The notes under the pieces were generated by a model that was not told the origin of the DNA, made no database searches, and worked only from the letters and a program-made list of their open reading frames with translations. A DNA stretch of 64,000 nucleotides from Caballeronia cordobensis. Lineage in GTDB: Bacteria > Pseudomonadota > Gammaproteobacteria > Burkholderiales > Burkholderiaceae. The stretch covers positions 1 through 64,000 of the forward strand of contig NZ_FCNY02000028.1 of assembly GCF_001544575.2 (NCBI RefSeq). The letters are read 5' to 3'. Shown one piece after another: positions 1 to 8,273 of this stretch; positions within the stretch are counted from its first letter, which is position 1, and the number at the start of each line of letters is the position of its first letter. Made by a program: the position numbers and the translations under genes.

Positions 1-560
1 TATTAGCACTGCCCCTCCCCGGGGCGGGGGTAACTTTCTTTGCTGCTGCAAAGAAAGTCACCAAAGAAAGCAGCTTTGTCACCGCCCGCGGTCACACGCA
101 CGTTGGCCATTCTTCTCCTCGGGGAACGGCCCTCGCCTAAAGAGTGCCCTCGAAGGCCCAATCGGGCGTGGATCGCGCACGGTCTGACACGCCATAACTT
201 CTAGCGCGCTGGTTCAGCACGAAATAGCTTCGGCACAGCGCTGCGCGCTGCCGTGGGGTATGCGAGGGAAACCAGTGGGACACGAATGCGCACGCAAACC
301 CGATAAGCCGGTCGGCCGCGGAGCGGGCCGGAGCTTGAAATGGCTGTACCAGTTTGTTGTGTGGTGCGATGTGACGGATCGTGTGCGATCCAAGCCCGCT
401 TGGGCCTATGGGGGCACTCTTTAGGCGAGGGCCGTTCCCCGAGGAGAAGAGTGGCCAACGTGCGTGTGACCGCGGGCGGTGACAAAGCTGCTTTCTTTGG
501 TGACTTTCTTTGCAGCAGCAAAGAAAGTTACCCCCGCCCCGGGGAGGGGCAGTGCTAATA
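1..560. repeat. Long near-perfect inverted repeat
   Basis: Positions 1-150 are the reverse complement of 411-560 with only two mismatches that I could find (at 110 and 150). Weaker pairing continues to roughly 190 and 371, leaving a central spacer of about 180 bases. Each arm also holds its own smaller hairpin: ACTTTCTTTGC at 33-43 pairs with GCAAAGAAAGT at 48-58, and the same element recurs at 503-528. The window starts exactly where the visible pairing starts, so the left arm may continue outside. Short open frames on both strands lie inside the repeat, but their sequence is forced by the palindrome and I do not call them genes. From memory, similar translated strings are annotated as hypothetical proteins in several Burkholderiaceae, which suggests a dispersed non-coding repeat; this is unverified. 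Confidence 0.85.
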
Positions 561-615
561 GACCGACACGAAAACGGGACCCACCGACAGAAACAGAAAC
601 AAAAACAAAAAAACC
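561..615. other. T-rich tract after mfd
   Basis: Read on the minus strand, the stop codon of mfd is followed at once by T7-G, T5-G and two TTTCTG units, then by GC-rich sequence leading into the inverted repeat. There is no hairpin directly before the T tract, so it is not a classical intrinsic terminator. The repeat arm that follows could still end or stabilise the mfd transcript. No gene is supported here. Confidence 0.4.
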
Positions 616-3600
616 TCACCGCGCGGCAAGCGCCTGCCTAACCGGCCCCCCCAGCGCCCGCAGCGTCTCCTTGACAGTCGAAATCCTCACAGCCAAATCC
701 GGACTCCGCGCTTCGATCCGCAGCTTATCCTGCCCCGCCAACTTGATGTGCTTATGCTTCTGCACCATCTCGATGATCTTCATCCCATCCACCGGCGGGT
801 TCGGAATGAACTGCAACGATATCGACAACTCCGCCGCATCGATCTTGGAAATGCCCAGCGGCTTCGCAGCCAGCCTCAACCGATGCGTCTCGACCAAAGC
901 ATGCGCCTGCGGCGGCAACTTGCCGAACCGGTCGACGAGCTCTTCGAGAATGCCGTCGATCGCATCGCTCGACTCGCAGTTCGCCAGCCGCTTGTACAGC
1001 GACAAACGCTCCTGCACATCGCCGCAGTAATCGGCGGGCAAAATCGCCGGCGCGTGCAGATTGATCTCGGTCGTCGCCGCGAGCGGCGCGTTCAGATCCG
1101 GCTCGCGTCCTTCCTTCAAAGCGCGCACCGCATCGTTCAGCATGTCGGTGTAAAGCTGGAAACCGATCTCCTGAATCTCGCCCGACTGCTTGTCGCCCAG
1201 CACCTCGCCGGTGCCGCGAATCTCGAGGTCGTGCATCGCCAGATAGAAGCCCGAACCGAGTTCCTCCATCTGCTGAATCGCTTCGAGGCGGCGCTGCGCC
1301 TGCTTCGTCAGCGACTGCGGATCGTGCACGAGCAAGTACGCATACGCCTGGTGATGCGAGCGCCCCACGCGCCCACGCAACTGATGCAACTGCGCAAGAC
1401 CGAACTTGTCCGCGCGATGCATGAGGATGGTGTTCGCGCTCGGCACGTCGATGCCGGTCTCGATGATGGTCGTGCACAGCAGCACGTTCGCGCGCTGCCC
1501 GACGAAATCGCGCATCACGCGCTCAAGCTCGCGCTCGTGCATCTGTCCATGCGCCACCGCGATGCGCGCCTCGGGCACGAGGGCCTCCAGCATCGCGCGG
1601 CGGTTTTCGATCGTCTCGACTTCGTTGTGCAGGAAGTACACCTGCCCGCCGCGCTTCAGTTCGCGCAGCATGGCCTCGCGGATCACGCCGTCTTCCTCGC
1701 GGCGCACGAAGGTCTTGATCGCCAGCCGCTTCTGCGGCGCGGTCGCGATCACGGAGAAATCGCGCAGGCCTTCGAGCGCCATGCCGAGCGTGCGCGGAAT
1801 CGGCGTCGCGGTGAGCGTGAGCACGTCGACTTCCGCGCGCAACGCCTTGAGCGCCTCCTTCTGCCGTACGCCGAAGCGATGCTCCTCGTCGATGATCACG
1901 AGGCCGAGCCGCTTGAACTTCACATCGCTCGACAAGAGCTTGTGCGTGCCGATCACGATATCGATGCTGCCTTCGTTGATCTGCTGTATCGCCGTCGAGA
2001 CTTCCTTGCCGGTCTTGAAACGCGACAGCTCCGCAATGCGCACGGGCCAGTCGGCGAAGCGGTCGGTGAAGGTCTGCGTGTGCTGCTCGGCGAGCAGAGT
2101 CGTAGGCGAAAGAATCGCGACCTGCTTGCCCGCCATCACCGCGATGAACGCGGCGCGCAACGCGACTTCCGTCTTGCCGAAGCCGACGTCGCCGCACACG
2201 AGCCGGTCCATCGGCTTGCCGCTCGTCATGTCGCCGATGACCGACGCGATCGCCGCCGCCTGATCGGGCGTCTCCTCGAAGCCGAAGCTCTCCGCGAACT
2301 TCGTGTAATCGCGCGGTTCGAGCTTGAACGCGTAGCCTTCGCGCGATGCGCGGCGCGCATACAGATTCAGCAGTTCGGCCGCGGTATCGCGGATTTGCTG
2401 CGCGGCCTTGCGCTTCGCCTTTTCCCACTGGCCTGAACCGAGCTGATGCAACGGCGCGCTGTCCGGGTCCGCGCCGCTATAGCGCGAGATCACGTGCAAC
2501 TGCGCGACCGGCACGTACAGCTTCGCGTCGTTCTGATATTCGAGGTGCAGGAACTCGGTTTCGCCTTCGCCGAGGTCCATCGACACGAGGCCCATGTACC
2601 GGCCGATGCCATGTTGCGCATGCACGACCGGATCGCCGATCTTCAGTTCGGCGAGATCGCGCACCATCGAATCGACATTGCTCGCCTGTTCCTGACGTCG
2701 CCGTCCGGCACGGCGCGCGAGCGGGCCGTATAGCTCGGTTTCGGTGACGATCGCGAGCTTCTCGGATGGCAGCACGAAGCCGTTCGCAAGCGGCGCGATG
2801 CCGAGCGTGAACTTCGCGTCGGCGGTGAGCCATTCGAGGAAGGTGTCGCGCGACTCGCCGCGCAGGTGGTTGTCCGCGAGCAATTGCTGAATCGTCTCGC
2901 GCCGTCCCGCCGATTCGGCGACGAGCATCACGCGGTTGTCCGTCTGCTCCAGATAATGGCGCAGCGCAAGCAGCGGCTCGTCGGCGTGACGGTCGATCGC
3001 GAGGCCGGGCAGCGGCACCGACCAGCCGCCCTCGGGCGTCGCAGGGAATTTGAGCTGCGCGAAGGGCTTTGCGAAGGTGAAGAAGTCGTCGTCGGTCAGA
3101 AAGAGCCGGCGTGGTTCGAGCAGCGGGCGCTCGCGGTCGTGCGAGAGGAAGTCGAAACGCTGCTTCGTGTCGTGCGTGAAGCGCTTGATCGCCGCGTCCA
3201 TGTCGCCGACGAACACAAGTTGCGAGCCTTCGGGCAGATAGTGAAAGAGCGTCGCGGTTTCGTCGAAAAACAGCGGCAGATAATATTCGATGCCCGCCGA
3301 CGGCACGCCGTTGCCCATGTCCTTGTAGATCTGCGAGCGGCTCGGGTCACCCTCGAAGACTTCGCGCCAGCGGCTGCGGAATGCGGTGCGCGCGGCTTCG
3401 TCGAACGGAAACTCGCGGCCCGGCAACAGGCGCACGTCGCGCACCGGGTAGAGGCTGCGCTGCGTGTCGGGATCGAATGCGCGGATCGAGTCCACCTGAT
3501 CGTCGAACAGGTCGAGGCGATAAGGCAGCGCCGAGCCCATCGGATAAAGATCGATCAGCGAACCGCGCACGCAGTACTCGCCCGGGCGCACGACCTGGCT

Positions 3601-4101
3601 CACGTGCTCGTAGCCCGCGAGCGTCAATTGCGCCTTGAGCTTCGCTTCGTCGAGGCGCTCGCCCTGCGTGAACGAAAACGTGTAGGCCGCGAGAAACGAG
3701 GCCGGCGGCATGCGGTACAGCGCCGTCGTCGCGGGCACGATGAGAATGTCGCAGCGCCCTTCGCCGAGATCGTGCAGCGTCGCGAGACGCTCGGAGACGA
3801 GATCCTGGTGCGGCGAAAAGGTGTCGTAAGGCAGCGTTTCCCAGTCGGGCAAAAGACGCACGCGCGCATCCGGCGCGAAGTAGGGGATCTCGGCGGCGAG
3901 ACGCTGCGCATCGACGGCGCCCGCGGTGACGACCGTCAGGAGCGGCACGCGCTCGCGATAGGCGGCGTGATAGCGCGCGATGGCGAGGGCATCGGAGGAG
4001 CCGGACGCGCCGTCGAAGACGAAGCGCTGACCCGCCTTCACGAGCGCGATGGGAGCGCTGGACTGCGCGTTGACGGCTTGGGTGGACGCTTTGGTGGACA
4101 T
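616..4101 (-). CDS. mfd: Transcription-repair coupling factor Mfd
   Basis: Mfd is a DNA translocase that removes RNA polymerase stalled at DNA damage and recruits UvrA for nucleotide excision repair in the cytoplasm. The 1161 residues are close to the family length (1148 in E. coli). Seen in order: a UvrB-like N-terminal part, an RNA polymerase interaction domain, and a RecG-like helicase with Walker A GDVGFGKTE near residue 637 and the DEEH box near 738, then the C-terminal TRCF domain. I chose the ATG at 4101 (start MSTKAS). An in-frame TTG ten codons further upstream (4131) is possible but adds non-family sequence. It diverges from ispD, and the 127 bases between them hold an AT-rich promoter-like element. 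The gene looks intact and ordinary. Confidence 0.97.
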   Translation of the reverse strand: MSTKASTQAVNAQSSAPIALVKAGQRFVFDGASGSSDALAIARYHAAYRERVPLLTVVTAGAVDAQRLAAEIPYFAPDARVRLLPDWETLPYDTFSPHQDLVSERLATLHDLGEGRCDILIVPATTALYRMPPASFLAAYTFSFTQGERLDEAKLKAQLTLAGYEHVSQVVRPGEYCVRGSLIDLYPMGSALPYRLDLFDDQVDSIRAFDPDTQRSLYPVRDVRLLPGREFPFDEAARTAFRSRWREVFEGDPSRSQIYKDMGNGVPSAGIEYYLPLFFDETATLFHYLPEGSQLVFVGDMDAAIKRFTHDTKQRFDFLSHDRERPLLEPRRLFLTDDDFFTFAKPFAQLKFPATPEGGWSVPLPGLAIDRHADEPLLALRHYLEQTDNRVMLVAESAGRRETIQQLLADNHLRGESRDTFLEWLTADAKFTLGIAPLANGFVLPSEKLAIVTETELYGPLARRAGRRRQEQASNVDSMVRDLAELKIGDPVVHAQHGIGRYMGLVSMDLGEGETEFLHLEYQNDAKLYVPVAQLHVISRYSGADPDSAPLHQLGSGQWEKAKRKAAQQIRDTAAELLNLYARRASREGYAFKLEPRDYTKFAESFGFEETPDQAAAIASVIGDMTSGKPMDRLVCGDVGFGKTEVALRAAFIAVMAGKQVAILSPTTLLAEQHTQTFTDRFADWPVRIAELSRFKTGKEVSTAIQQINEGSIDIVIGTHKLLSSDVKFKRLGLVIIDEEHRFGVRQKEALKALRAEVDVLTLTATPIPRTLGMALEGLRDFSVIATAPQKRLAIKTFVRREEDGVIREAMLRELKRGGQVYFLHNEVETIENRRAMLEALVPEARIAVAHGQMHERELERVMRDFVGQRANVLLCTTIIETGIDVPSANTILMHRADKFGLAQLHQLRGRVGRSHHQAYAYLLVHDPQSLTKQAQRRLEAIQQMEELGSGFYLAMHDLEIRGTGEVLGDKQSGEIQEIGFQLYTDMLNDAVRALKEGREPDLNAPLAATTEINLHAPAILPADYCGDVQERLSLYKRLANCESSDAIDGILEELVDRFGKLPPQAHALVETHRLRLAAKPLGISKIDAAELSISLQFIPNPPVDGMKIIEMVQKHKHIKLAGQDKLRIEARSPDLAVRISTVKETLRALGGPVRQALAAR

Positions 4102-4167
4102 AGGGTAGGCATTGAACCGTCCCTGGCGCAACGCCGAAAAGGCGCGCGGGACGTGGTCGCGAAAGAC

Positions 4168-4178
4168 GTATTATAAAA
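4168..4178. promoter_or_regulatory. AT-rich -10-like element between mfd and ispD
   Basis: The stretch GTATTATAAAA stands out in GC-rich surroundings. On the minus strand it contains TATAAT at 4175-4170, about 70 bases upstream of the mfd start. On the plus strand TATAAA (4172-4177) lies about 52 bases before ispD. I see no good -35 at the right distance on either strand, so the direction of use is uncertain. Confidence 0.4.
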
Positions 4179-4228
4179 TCCGGGCTTCAACTTTGACTTG
4201 CGCCCCTCATTTGCCAGTGAATTTGCCC

Positions 4229-4951
4229 GTGACTCCCCGCCTGTTTTCACTGATTCCCTGCGCCGGAACCGGCAGCCGTTCGGGCGCGCCGATGCCGAAG
4301 CAGTACCAGATGGTCGCGGGCCGCCCGATGCTCGCGTACACGCTCGCGGCGTTCGACGCGTGCTCCGAATTCTCGCAGACGCTCGTTGTGCTTGCACCCG
4401 ATGACCACCATTTCGACGCCCGCCGCTTCGCCGGGCTGCGCTTCGCGGTGGAACGCTGCGGCGGGGCCTCGCGGCAGGCGTCGGTGTACAACGGACTCGT
4501 GGCGCTCGCGAATTTCGGCGCGCGCGCCGACGACTGGGTGCTCGTGCACGACGCCGCGCGCCCCGGCATCACGCCCGAGCTGATCCGCAAGCTCGTCGCG
4601 GCACTGCGCGACGACGCGGTCGGCGGCATTCTGGCGCTGCCGGTCGCCGATACGTTGAAACGCGTCGCACCGAACATGCCCGATGCGCCCGATACCGGCA
4701 CGCGCATCGCCCGGACGGAATCGCGCGACGGTCTCTGGCAGGCGCAAACGCCGCAGATGTTCCGGCTCGGCATGCTGCGCGAGGCGATCGAGCGTGCGCG
4801 GCACGACGGCCACGACCTGACGGACGAAGCGAGCGCCATCGAATGGCTCGGGCACTCGCCGAAGCTAGTTCAGGGCAGCTTGCGCAACTTCAAGGTGACC
4901 TATCCGGAGGATTTCGCGCTCGCGGGCGCGATTCTTTCCGCGAAGCCCTAA
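4229..4951 (+). CDS. ispD: 2-C-methyl-D-erythritol 4-phosphate cytidylyltransferase IspD
   Basis: IspD transfers CMP from CTP to methylerythritol phosphate, the third step of the non-mevalonate isoprenoid pathway. At 240 residues it has the usual length. Visible motifs are the N-terminal nucleotide-binding loop PCAGTGSRSG followed by PKQY, the LVHDAARP segment, and the C-terminal VTYPEDFALA signature. I chose the GTG at 4229 because the family begins here (V/M-TPRLFSLIPCAG). The open frame extends upstream to 4112 but that part is unlike the family and overlaps the promoter region. ispF follows 30 bases downstream on the same strand, so the two pathway genes probably form an operon. Confidence 0.95.
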   Translation: MTPRLFSLIPCAGTGSRSGAPMPKQYQMVAGRPMLAYTLAAFDACSEFSQTLVVLAPDDHHFDARRFAGLRFAVERCGGASRQASVYNGLVALANFGARADDWVLVHDAARPGITPELIRKLVAALRDDAVGGILALPVADTLKRVAPNMPDAPDTGTRIARTESRDGLWQAQTPQMFRLGMLREAIERARHDGHDLTDEASAIEWLGHSPKLVQGSLRNFKVTYPEDFALAGAILSAKP

Positions 4952-4981
4952 CCGCTAACTTCTACTGCAAGGTTTGGATCG

Positions 4982-5473
4982 ATGGATTTCAGAATCGGAC
5001 AAGGATACGACGTCCACCAGCTCGTCGAGGGCCGGCCGCTCATCATCGGCGGCGTGACGATTCCTTACGAACGCGGCCTGCTCGGCCATTCCGACGCCGA
5101 CGTGCTGCTGCACGCCATCACGGACGCGCTTTTCGGCGCGGCGTCGCTTGGCGATATCGGCCGGCACTTTCCGGATACGGCGACCGAATTCGCGGGCGCG
5201 GACAGCCGCGTGCTGCTGCGCGAAGCCATGAAGCGCGTGACGGACGCGGGATTCGCCATCGCCAACGTGGACAGCACGATCATCGCGCAGGCGCCGAAGC
5301 TCAGCCCGCATATCGACGCGATGCGCGCGAACATCGCCGCCGATCTCGATCTTTCGATCGACCGCGTGAACGTGAAGGCCAAGACCAACGAGAAGCTCGG
5401 TTATCTCGGCCGGAAAGAGGGCATCGAGGCGCAGGCCGCGGTGCTGCTGCGGCGCACGTCGATCGACGCATAA
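4982..5473 (+). CDS. ispF: 2-C-methyl-D-erythritol 2,4-cyclodiphosphate synthase IspF
   Basis: IspF converts CDP-methylerythritol phosphate to the cyclodiphosphate with release of CMP, as a homotrimer with an active-site metal. The 163-residue length is typical. The metal ligands are visible as D10 and H12 (YDVHQ) and H44 (LLHAITDA), and the C-terminal KTNEKLGYLGR segment is the conserved CDP-binding part. It follows ispD closely. It ends 6 bases before the stop codon of the convergent ahpD, with no hairpin terminator between them, so the two transcripts probably overlap at their ends. Confidence 0.97.
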   Translation: MDFRIGQGYDVHQLVEGRPLIIGGVTIPYERGLLGHSDADVLLHAITDALFGAASLGDIGRHFPDTATEFAGADSRVLLREAMKRVTDAGFAIANVDSTIIAQAPKLSPHIDAMRANIAADLDLSIDRVNVKAKTNEKLGYLGRKEGIEAQAAVLLRRTSIDA

Positions 5474-5479
5474 CGGGCG

Positions 5480-6004
5480 CTATTTCCCTTCCGCTTCGAT
5501 GGTCAGCGCCACCGCGTTGATCACCGCCGCGATGCGCCCGACGTCGCGCAGTTGCGTCGTCGACATGCCTTCGGCAACGAGATTCTCGTAGTGCGATTTC
5601 ACGCAGAAATGGCACTTGCCGATGATCGACGCCGCGAGCGCGTACATCTCGAAGCGCCGCTTGTCGACGCCGCCATGCGAGGCGTACGCGTTCATGCGCA
5701 GGTTTGCGGGCTGCGTCCTGAGATCGGCGTTGCCGGCCATCTCCAGATACGGATACCAGACGTTGTTCATGCCCATCAGGGCAGCCGCGGTGAGCGCGGC
5801 GTTCGTCTCTTCCGGCGACAGCACGCCCGCATTGCGAATGATGCCAACGAGCTTCGTCGCCTTCGCGGCGAACGCGGCGGCCAGCGCGACGCCCACTGCG
5901 TCATTGCCTTCGAGCGACGAGCGGGCGATCGTGCCGTCGATGTTCAGGCGGATGTCCTTCGCATAGTCGGGCACCTGCTCCTTGATCGCAGACAGAAATT
6001 CCAT
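5480..6004 (-). CDS. ahpD: Alkyl hydroperoxide reductase AhpD
   Basis: AhpD is the disulfide reductant of AhpC in organisms that lack an AhpF-type partner. It belongs to the carboxymuconolactone decarboxylase-like fold. The 174-residue protein starts MEFLSAIKEQ, preceded by a good AGGAG site. The catalytic CxxC is C131-H-F-C134 with H138 four residues later, as in the Mycobacterium AhpD proton-relay motif; E119 may be the relay glutamate. The open frame extends upstream to 6142, but that extension crosses the intergenic hairpin and overlaps ahpC, so I reject it. It lies 98 bases downstream of ahpC on the same strand, with a terminator-like hairpin between them. Confidence 0.95.
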   Translation of the reverse strand: MEFLSAIKEQVPDYAKDIRLNIDGTIARSSLEGNDAVGVALAAAFAAKATKLVGIIRNAGVLSPEETNAALTAAALMGMNNVWYPYLEMAGNADLRTQPANLRMNAYASHGGVDKRRFEMYALAASIIGKCHFCVKSHYENLVAEGMSTTQLRDVGRIAAVINAVALTIEAEGK

Positions 6005-6028
6005 TGTTTTCTCCTGTTCGATGACGTT

Positions 6029-6076
6029 AAAAAGCCCGCCAGCGCCGAACACGCGTTCGGCCGGATGGCGGGCTTT
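6029..6076 (-). terminator. Terminator-like hairpin between ahpC and ahpD
   Basis: On the minus strand AAAGCCCGCCA (6076-6066) pairs perfectly with TGGCGGGCTTT (6041-6031). An inner 7-bp stem GCCGAAC/GTTCGGC sits at 6044-6050 and 6055-6061, and TTTTT follows the outer stem. It sits after ahpC and before ahpD, so it may act as a partial terminator that makes ahpC more abundant than ahpD. Confidence 0.7.
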
Positions 6077-6102
6077 GCGGAATCGGCAGCGATCGGAAGC
6101 GC

Positions 6103-6651
6103 TTACAGCGTTGCGCCGCCGACAGCGCGGTTGCACGGACACAGCTCGTCCGTCTGCAAGCCGTCGAGAATACGCAGGACTTCTTCCGGGCTGCGGCCCA
6201 CGTTGAGGTTATTGACCGACACGTGCTGAATCACGTTGTCGGGATCGATGATGAACGTGGCGCGCAGGGCCACGCCGGCTTCCTTGTCGCGCACGCCGAG
6301 CTGATCGATGAGTTCGCCCTTCACGTCGCCGAACGCGTAGTGGTTCAGCTTGTTCAGGTCCTTGTGCTCGCGACGCCACGCCAGCTTGACGAACTCGTTG
6401 TCGACGCTGCCGCCCAGCAACACCGCGTCGCGGTCCTCGAAATCCTTCGCCAGCTTCGCGAACTCGACGATTTCCGTCGGACACACGAACGTGAAATCCT
6501 TCGGATAGAAATAGATGATCTTCCACTTGCCCGGAAAGGACTGCTCGGTGACTTCCTCGAAAGCGGACTGGCCGTTCTCTTCGTGATGATTGAAGCCCGG
6601 CTTCGCAGCGGTGACGGTGAATGCTTCGACTTTATCGCCAACGGTCTTCAT
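6103..6651 (-). CDS. ahpC: Peroxiredoxin AhpC
   Basis: AhpC is a cysteine-based peroxidase that reduces alkyl hydroperoxides, hydrogen peroxide and peroxynitrite in the cytoplasm. It has 182 residues with the peroxidatic cysteine C57 in FVCPTEIVEF and two C-terminal cysteines, C171 and C173 (ELCPCN). That three-cysteine pattern matches AhpC proteins reduced by AhpD, and ahpD is the next gene. The start is supported by AGGAG seven bases upstream. I could not see a clear OxyR site in the 197 bases between this gene and the sensor kinase gene, so oxidative regulation is only expected from the family. Confidence 0.96.
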   Translation of the reverse strand: MKTVGDKVEAFTVTAAKPGFNHHEENGQSAFEEVTEQSFPGKWKIIYFYPKDFTFVCPTEIVEFAKLAKDFEDRDAVLLGGSVDNEFVKLAWRREHKDLNKLNHYAFGDVKGELIDQLGVRDKEAGVALRATFIIDPDNVIQHVSVNNLNVGRSPEEVLRILDGLQTDELCPCNRAVGGATL

Positions 6652-6848
6652 GCGCTAACTCCTGTGGAATCGTTGAGAGGACAATCTCCAACCAAACTAC
6701 TGGATCGCCGTAACGCGCGCATGACACGCCCGTGCCAGGCGTGCCGCGCGTGAGCCTGGTTCATCTTAACGGTATTTAAAGGAGCGCCTCAATAGTATTT
6801 GGCTAATGGGCGGGATAGCTTTTCGCAAAGCGGCGCGGGGCGCGCGGG

Positions 6849-8213
6849 TCAGGTCTCGAAGCGCGCGCCGCCTTTCATGGGCGGGAAGTCGATCGTCACT
6901 TCGAAGCCGGGAAGTGGCGTGCGGTTGCGCAGGCGCAGCGTGCCGCGTTGCCGCGTGACGAGCCGCTGCACGATCGCCATGCCGAGGCCCGTGCCGTTCG
7001 CCTGCGTGCGCGCGGCGTCGACGCGATAGAACGGGCGCGTGATGAGCGCGACCTGATCGTCGGGGATGCCGCGGCCTTCGTCCATCACCGAGAGTTCGAC
7101 CTTGCCGTGCGCGACGCGCGTGAGCAGCGTGATGCGCGCGACGTCGTCGTGCTCGCTGCGACCGTACTTGCGCGCGTTTTCCAGCAGGTTGCCGACCACG
7201 CGGCGCGCGTCCGTCGGATCGCCTTCGATCACCGCGCCCTGCGCGAGATCGGTGCGCATTACCACGCCCTCGTCGGCCTGGAAACGCGCGGCGAGTTCGC
7301 CTGCGATCATCGAAAGATCCACCGCCTCGGGCATGCGCTGCATCGGCCGCGCATAGTCGAGAAAGCGCCCGATGATCATGTCCATTTGCTCGATGTCGTC
7401 GATCATGGCGAGCTTGGTCGCTTCGTCCGACGGGCTCATTTCGGTTTCGAGACGCAGGCGCGCAAGCGGCGTGCGCAGATCGTGCGAGATGCCGGCGAGC
7501 ATCAGCGCGCGGTCGGCTTCGAGCTGCTCGAGATCCTGCACCATCTGGTTGAAGCTGCGATTGGTTTCCGCCGCGACGCCCATGCCACGCTCGGGCAGAC
7601 GCTCGGGCGACTGCCCCGAACCGAGCTTGCGCGCCGCGAGCGCGAGGCGCGCGAACGGCCGGTTCACGAGACTCGTGATGAAGGCCGCGCCGAACAGCGA
7701 CAGCGCCAGCGCGAACACGCCCCAGCCGGCCCATTGCAGGCCGGTGACGGTGTCGAGCTGATCGCGGTCGAGCGCGACCCAGTAATCGTCGTCGTCGATC
7801 TTGAAGCTGATCCACACGCCGGGGATGTCGTTGACCGATTGCGCGATGATCGTCTCGTTGCCGAGCCGCCCGCGCACGTCGCGTTCGATCAGCCGGTTGA
7901 GCGATTCGTCGGGCTGGAGCTTGTACTTGTCGGTGGTTTCGCGCGGATAGACGCGCACGCCCTCGTTGCTCTCCAGATCCTGAAGCAGCGCGCGGCGCAG
8001 ATCGGGGTCGGAATAGAGCAGGGCGGTGCGCGTGAGCTTGACCACGGCGACGAGCTGCAGCGCCACGCGTTGCGCGCGCGGCTCGCGCTCGATCACGCGA
8101 AAGCTCTGGAACCACGCCGTCAGGCTGACGGCGATGAGCAGCGCGATCAGCGCGAAGGTTCGCCAGAACAGGCCGCCGAACGCGAGCGCCAGTAGCCGCC
8201 TGTCGATGCGCAT
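6849..8213 (-). CDS. envZ: EnvZ/RisS-type sensor histidine kinase
   Basis: This is a membrane sensor kinase of the EnvZ family that phosphorylates the response regulator encoded just upstream. The 454 residues show a first membrane helix (about 15-35), a periplasmic domain to about 160, a second helix (about 162-183), HAMP, and a dimerisation domain with H244 in ISHDLRTPLAR. The HATPase follows, with the N box NLLENARKYG and the G boxes DEGRGIP and GTGLGMAIV. In Bordetella and Burkholderia the corresponding pair is often called RisS/RisA. The gene follows the regulator after 60 bases on the same strand, so the pair is an operon. The signal sensed cannot be told from sequence. Confidence 0.93.
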   Translation of the reverse strand: MRIDRRLLALAFGGLFWRTFALIALLIAVSLTAWFQSFRVIEREPRAQRVALQLVAVVKLTRTALLYSDPDLRRALLQDLESNEGVRVYPRETTDKYKLQPDESLNRLIERDVRGRLGNETIIAQSVNDIPGVWISFKIDDDDYWVALDRDQLDTVTGLQWAGWGVFALALSLFGAAFITSLVNRPFARLALAARKLGSGQSPERLPERGMGVAAETNRSFNQMVQDLEQLEADRALMLAGISHDLRTPLARLRLETEMSPSDEATKLAMIDDIEQMDMIIGRFLDYARPMQRMPEAVDLSMIAGELAARFQADEGVVMRTDLAQGAVIEGDPTDARRVVGNLLENARKYGRSEHDDVARITLLTRVAHGKVELSVMDEGRGIPDDQVALITRPFYRVDAARTQANGTGLGMAIVQRLVTRQRGTLRLRNRTPLPGFEVTIDFPPMKGGARFET

Positions 8214-8273
8214 GGGTCTGTCGGGCTCAGCTCTGTGAAGGGGATAAAGCGTGGCGAAACTCGCTCAAGTGAA

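Noticed and set aside
137..619. Open frames of 72-160 codons in the 1-619 region on both strands
   Set aside because: They lie in the inverted repeat, mirror each other because of it, and have no ribosome site or recognisable domain.
748..2436. 562-codon plus-strand open frame over mfd
   Set aside because: It is antisense to a clear mfd gene. GC-rich third-position bias removes stop codons from opposite frames.
6652..6848. OxyR site upstream of ahpC
   Set aside because: No convincing ATAG-N7-CTAT-type pattern was found by eye.
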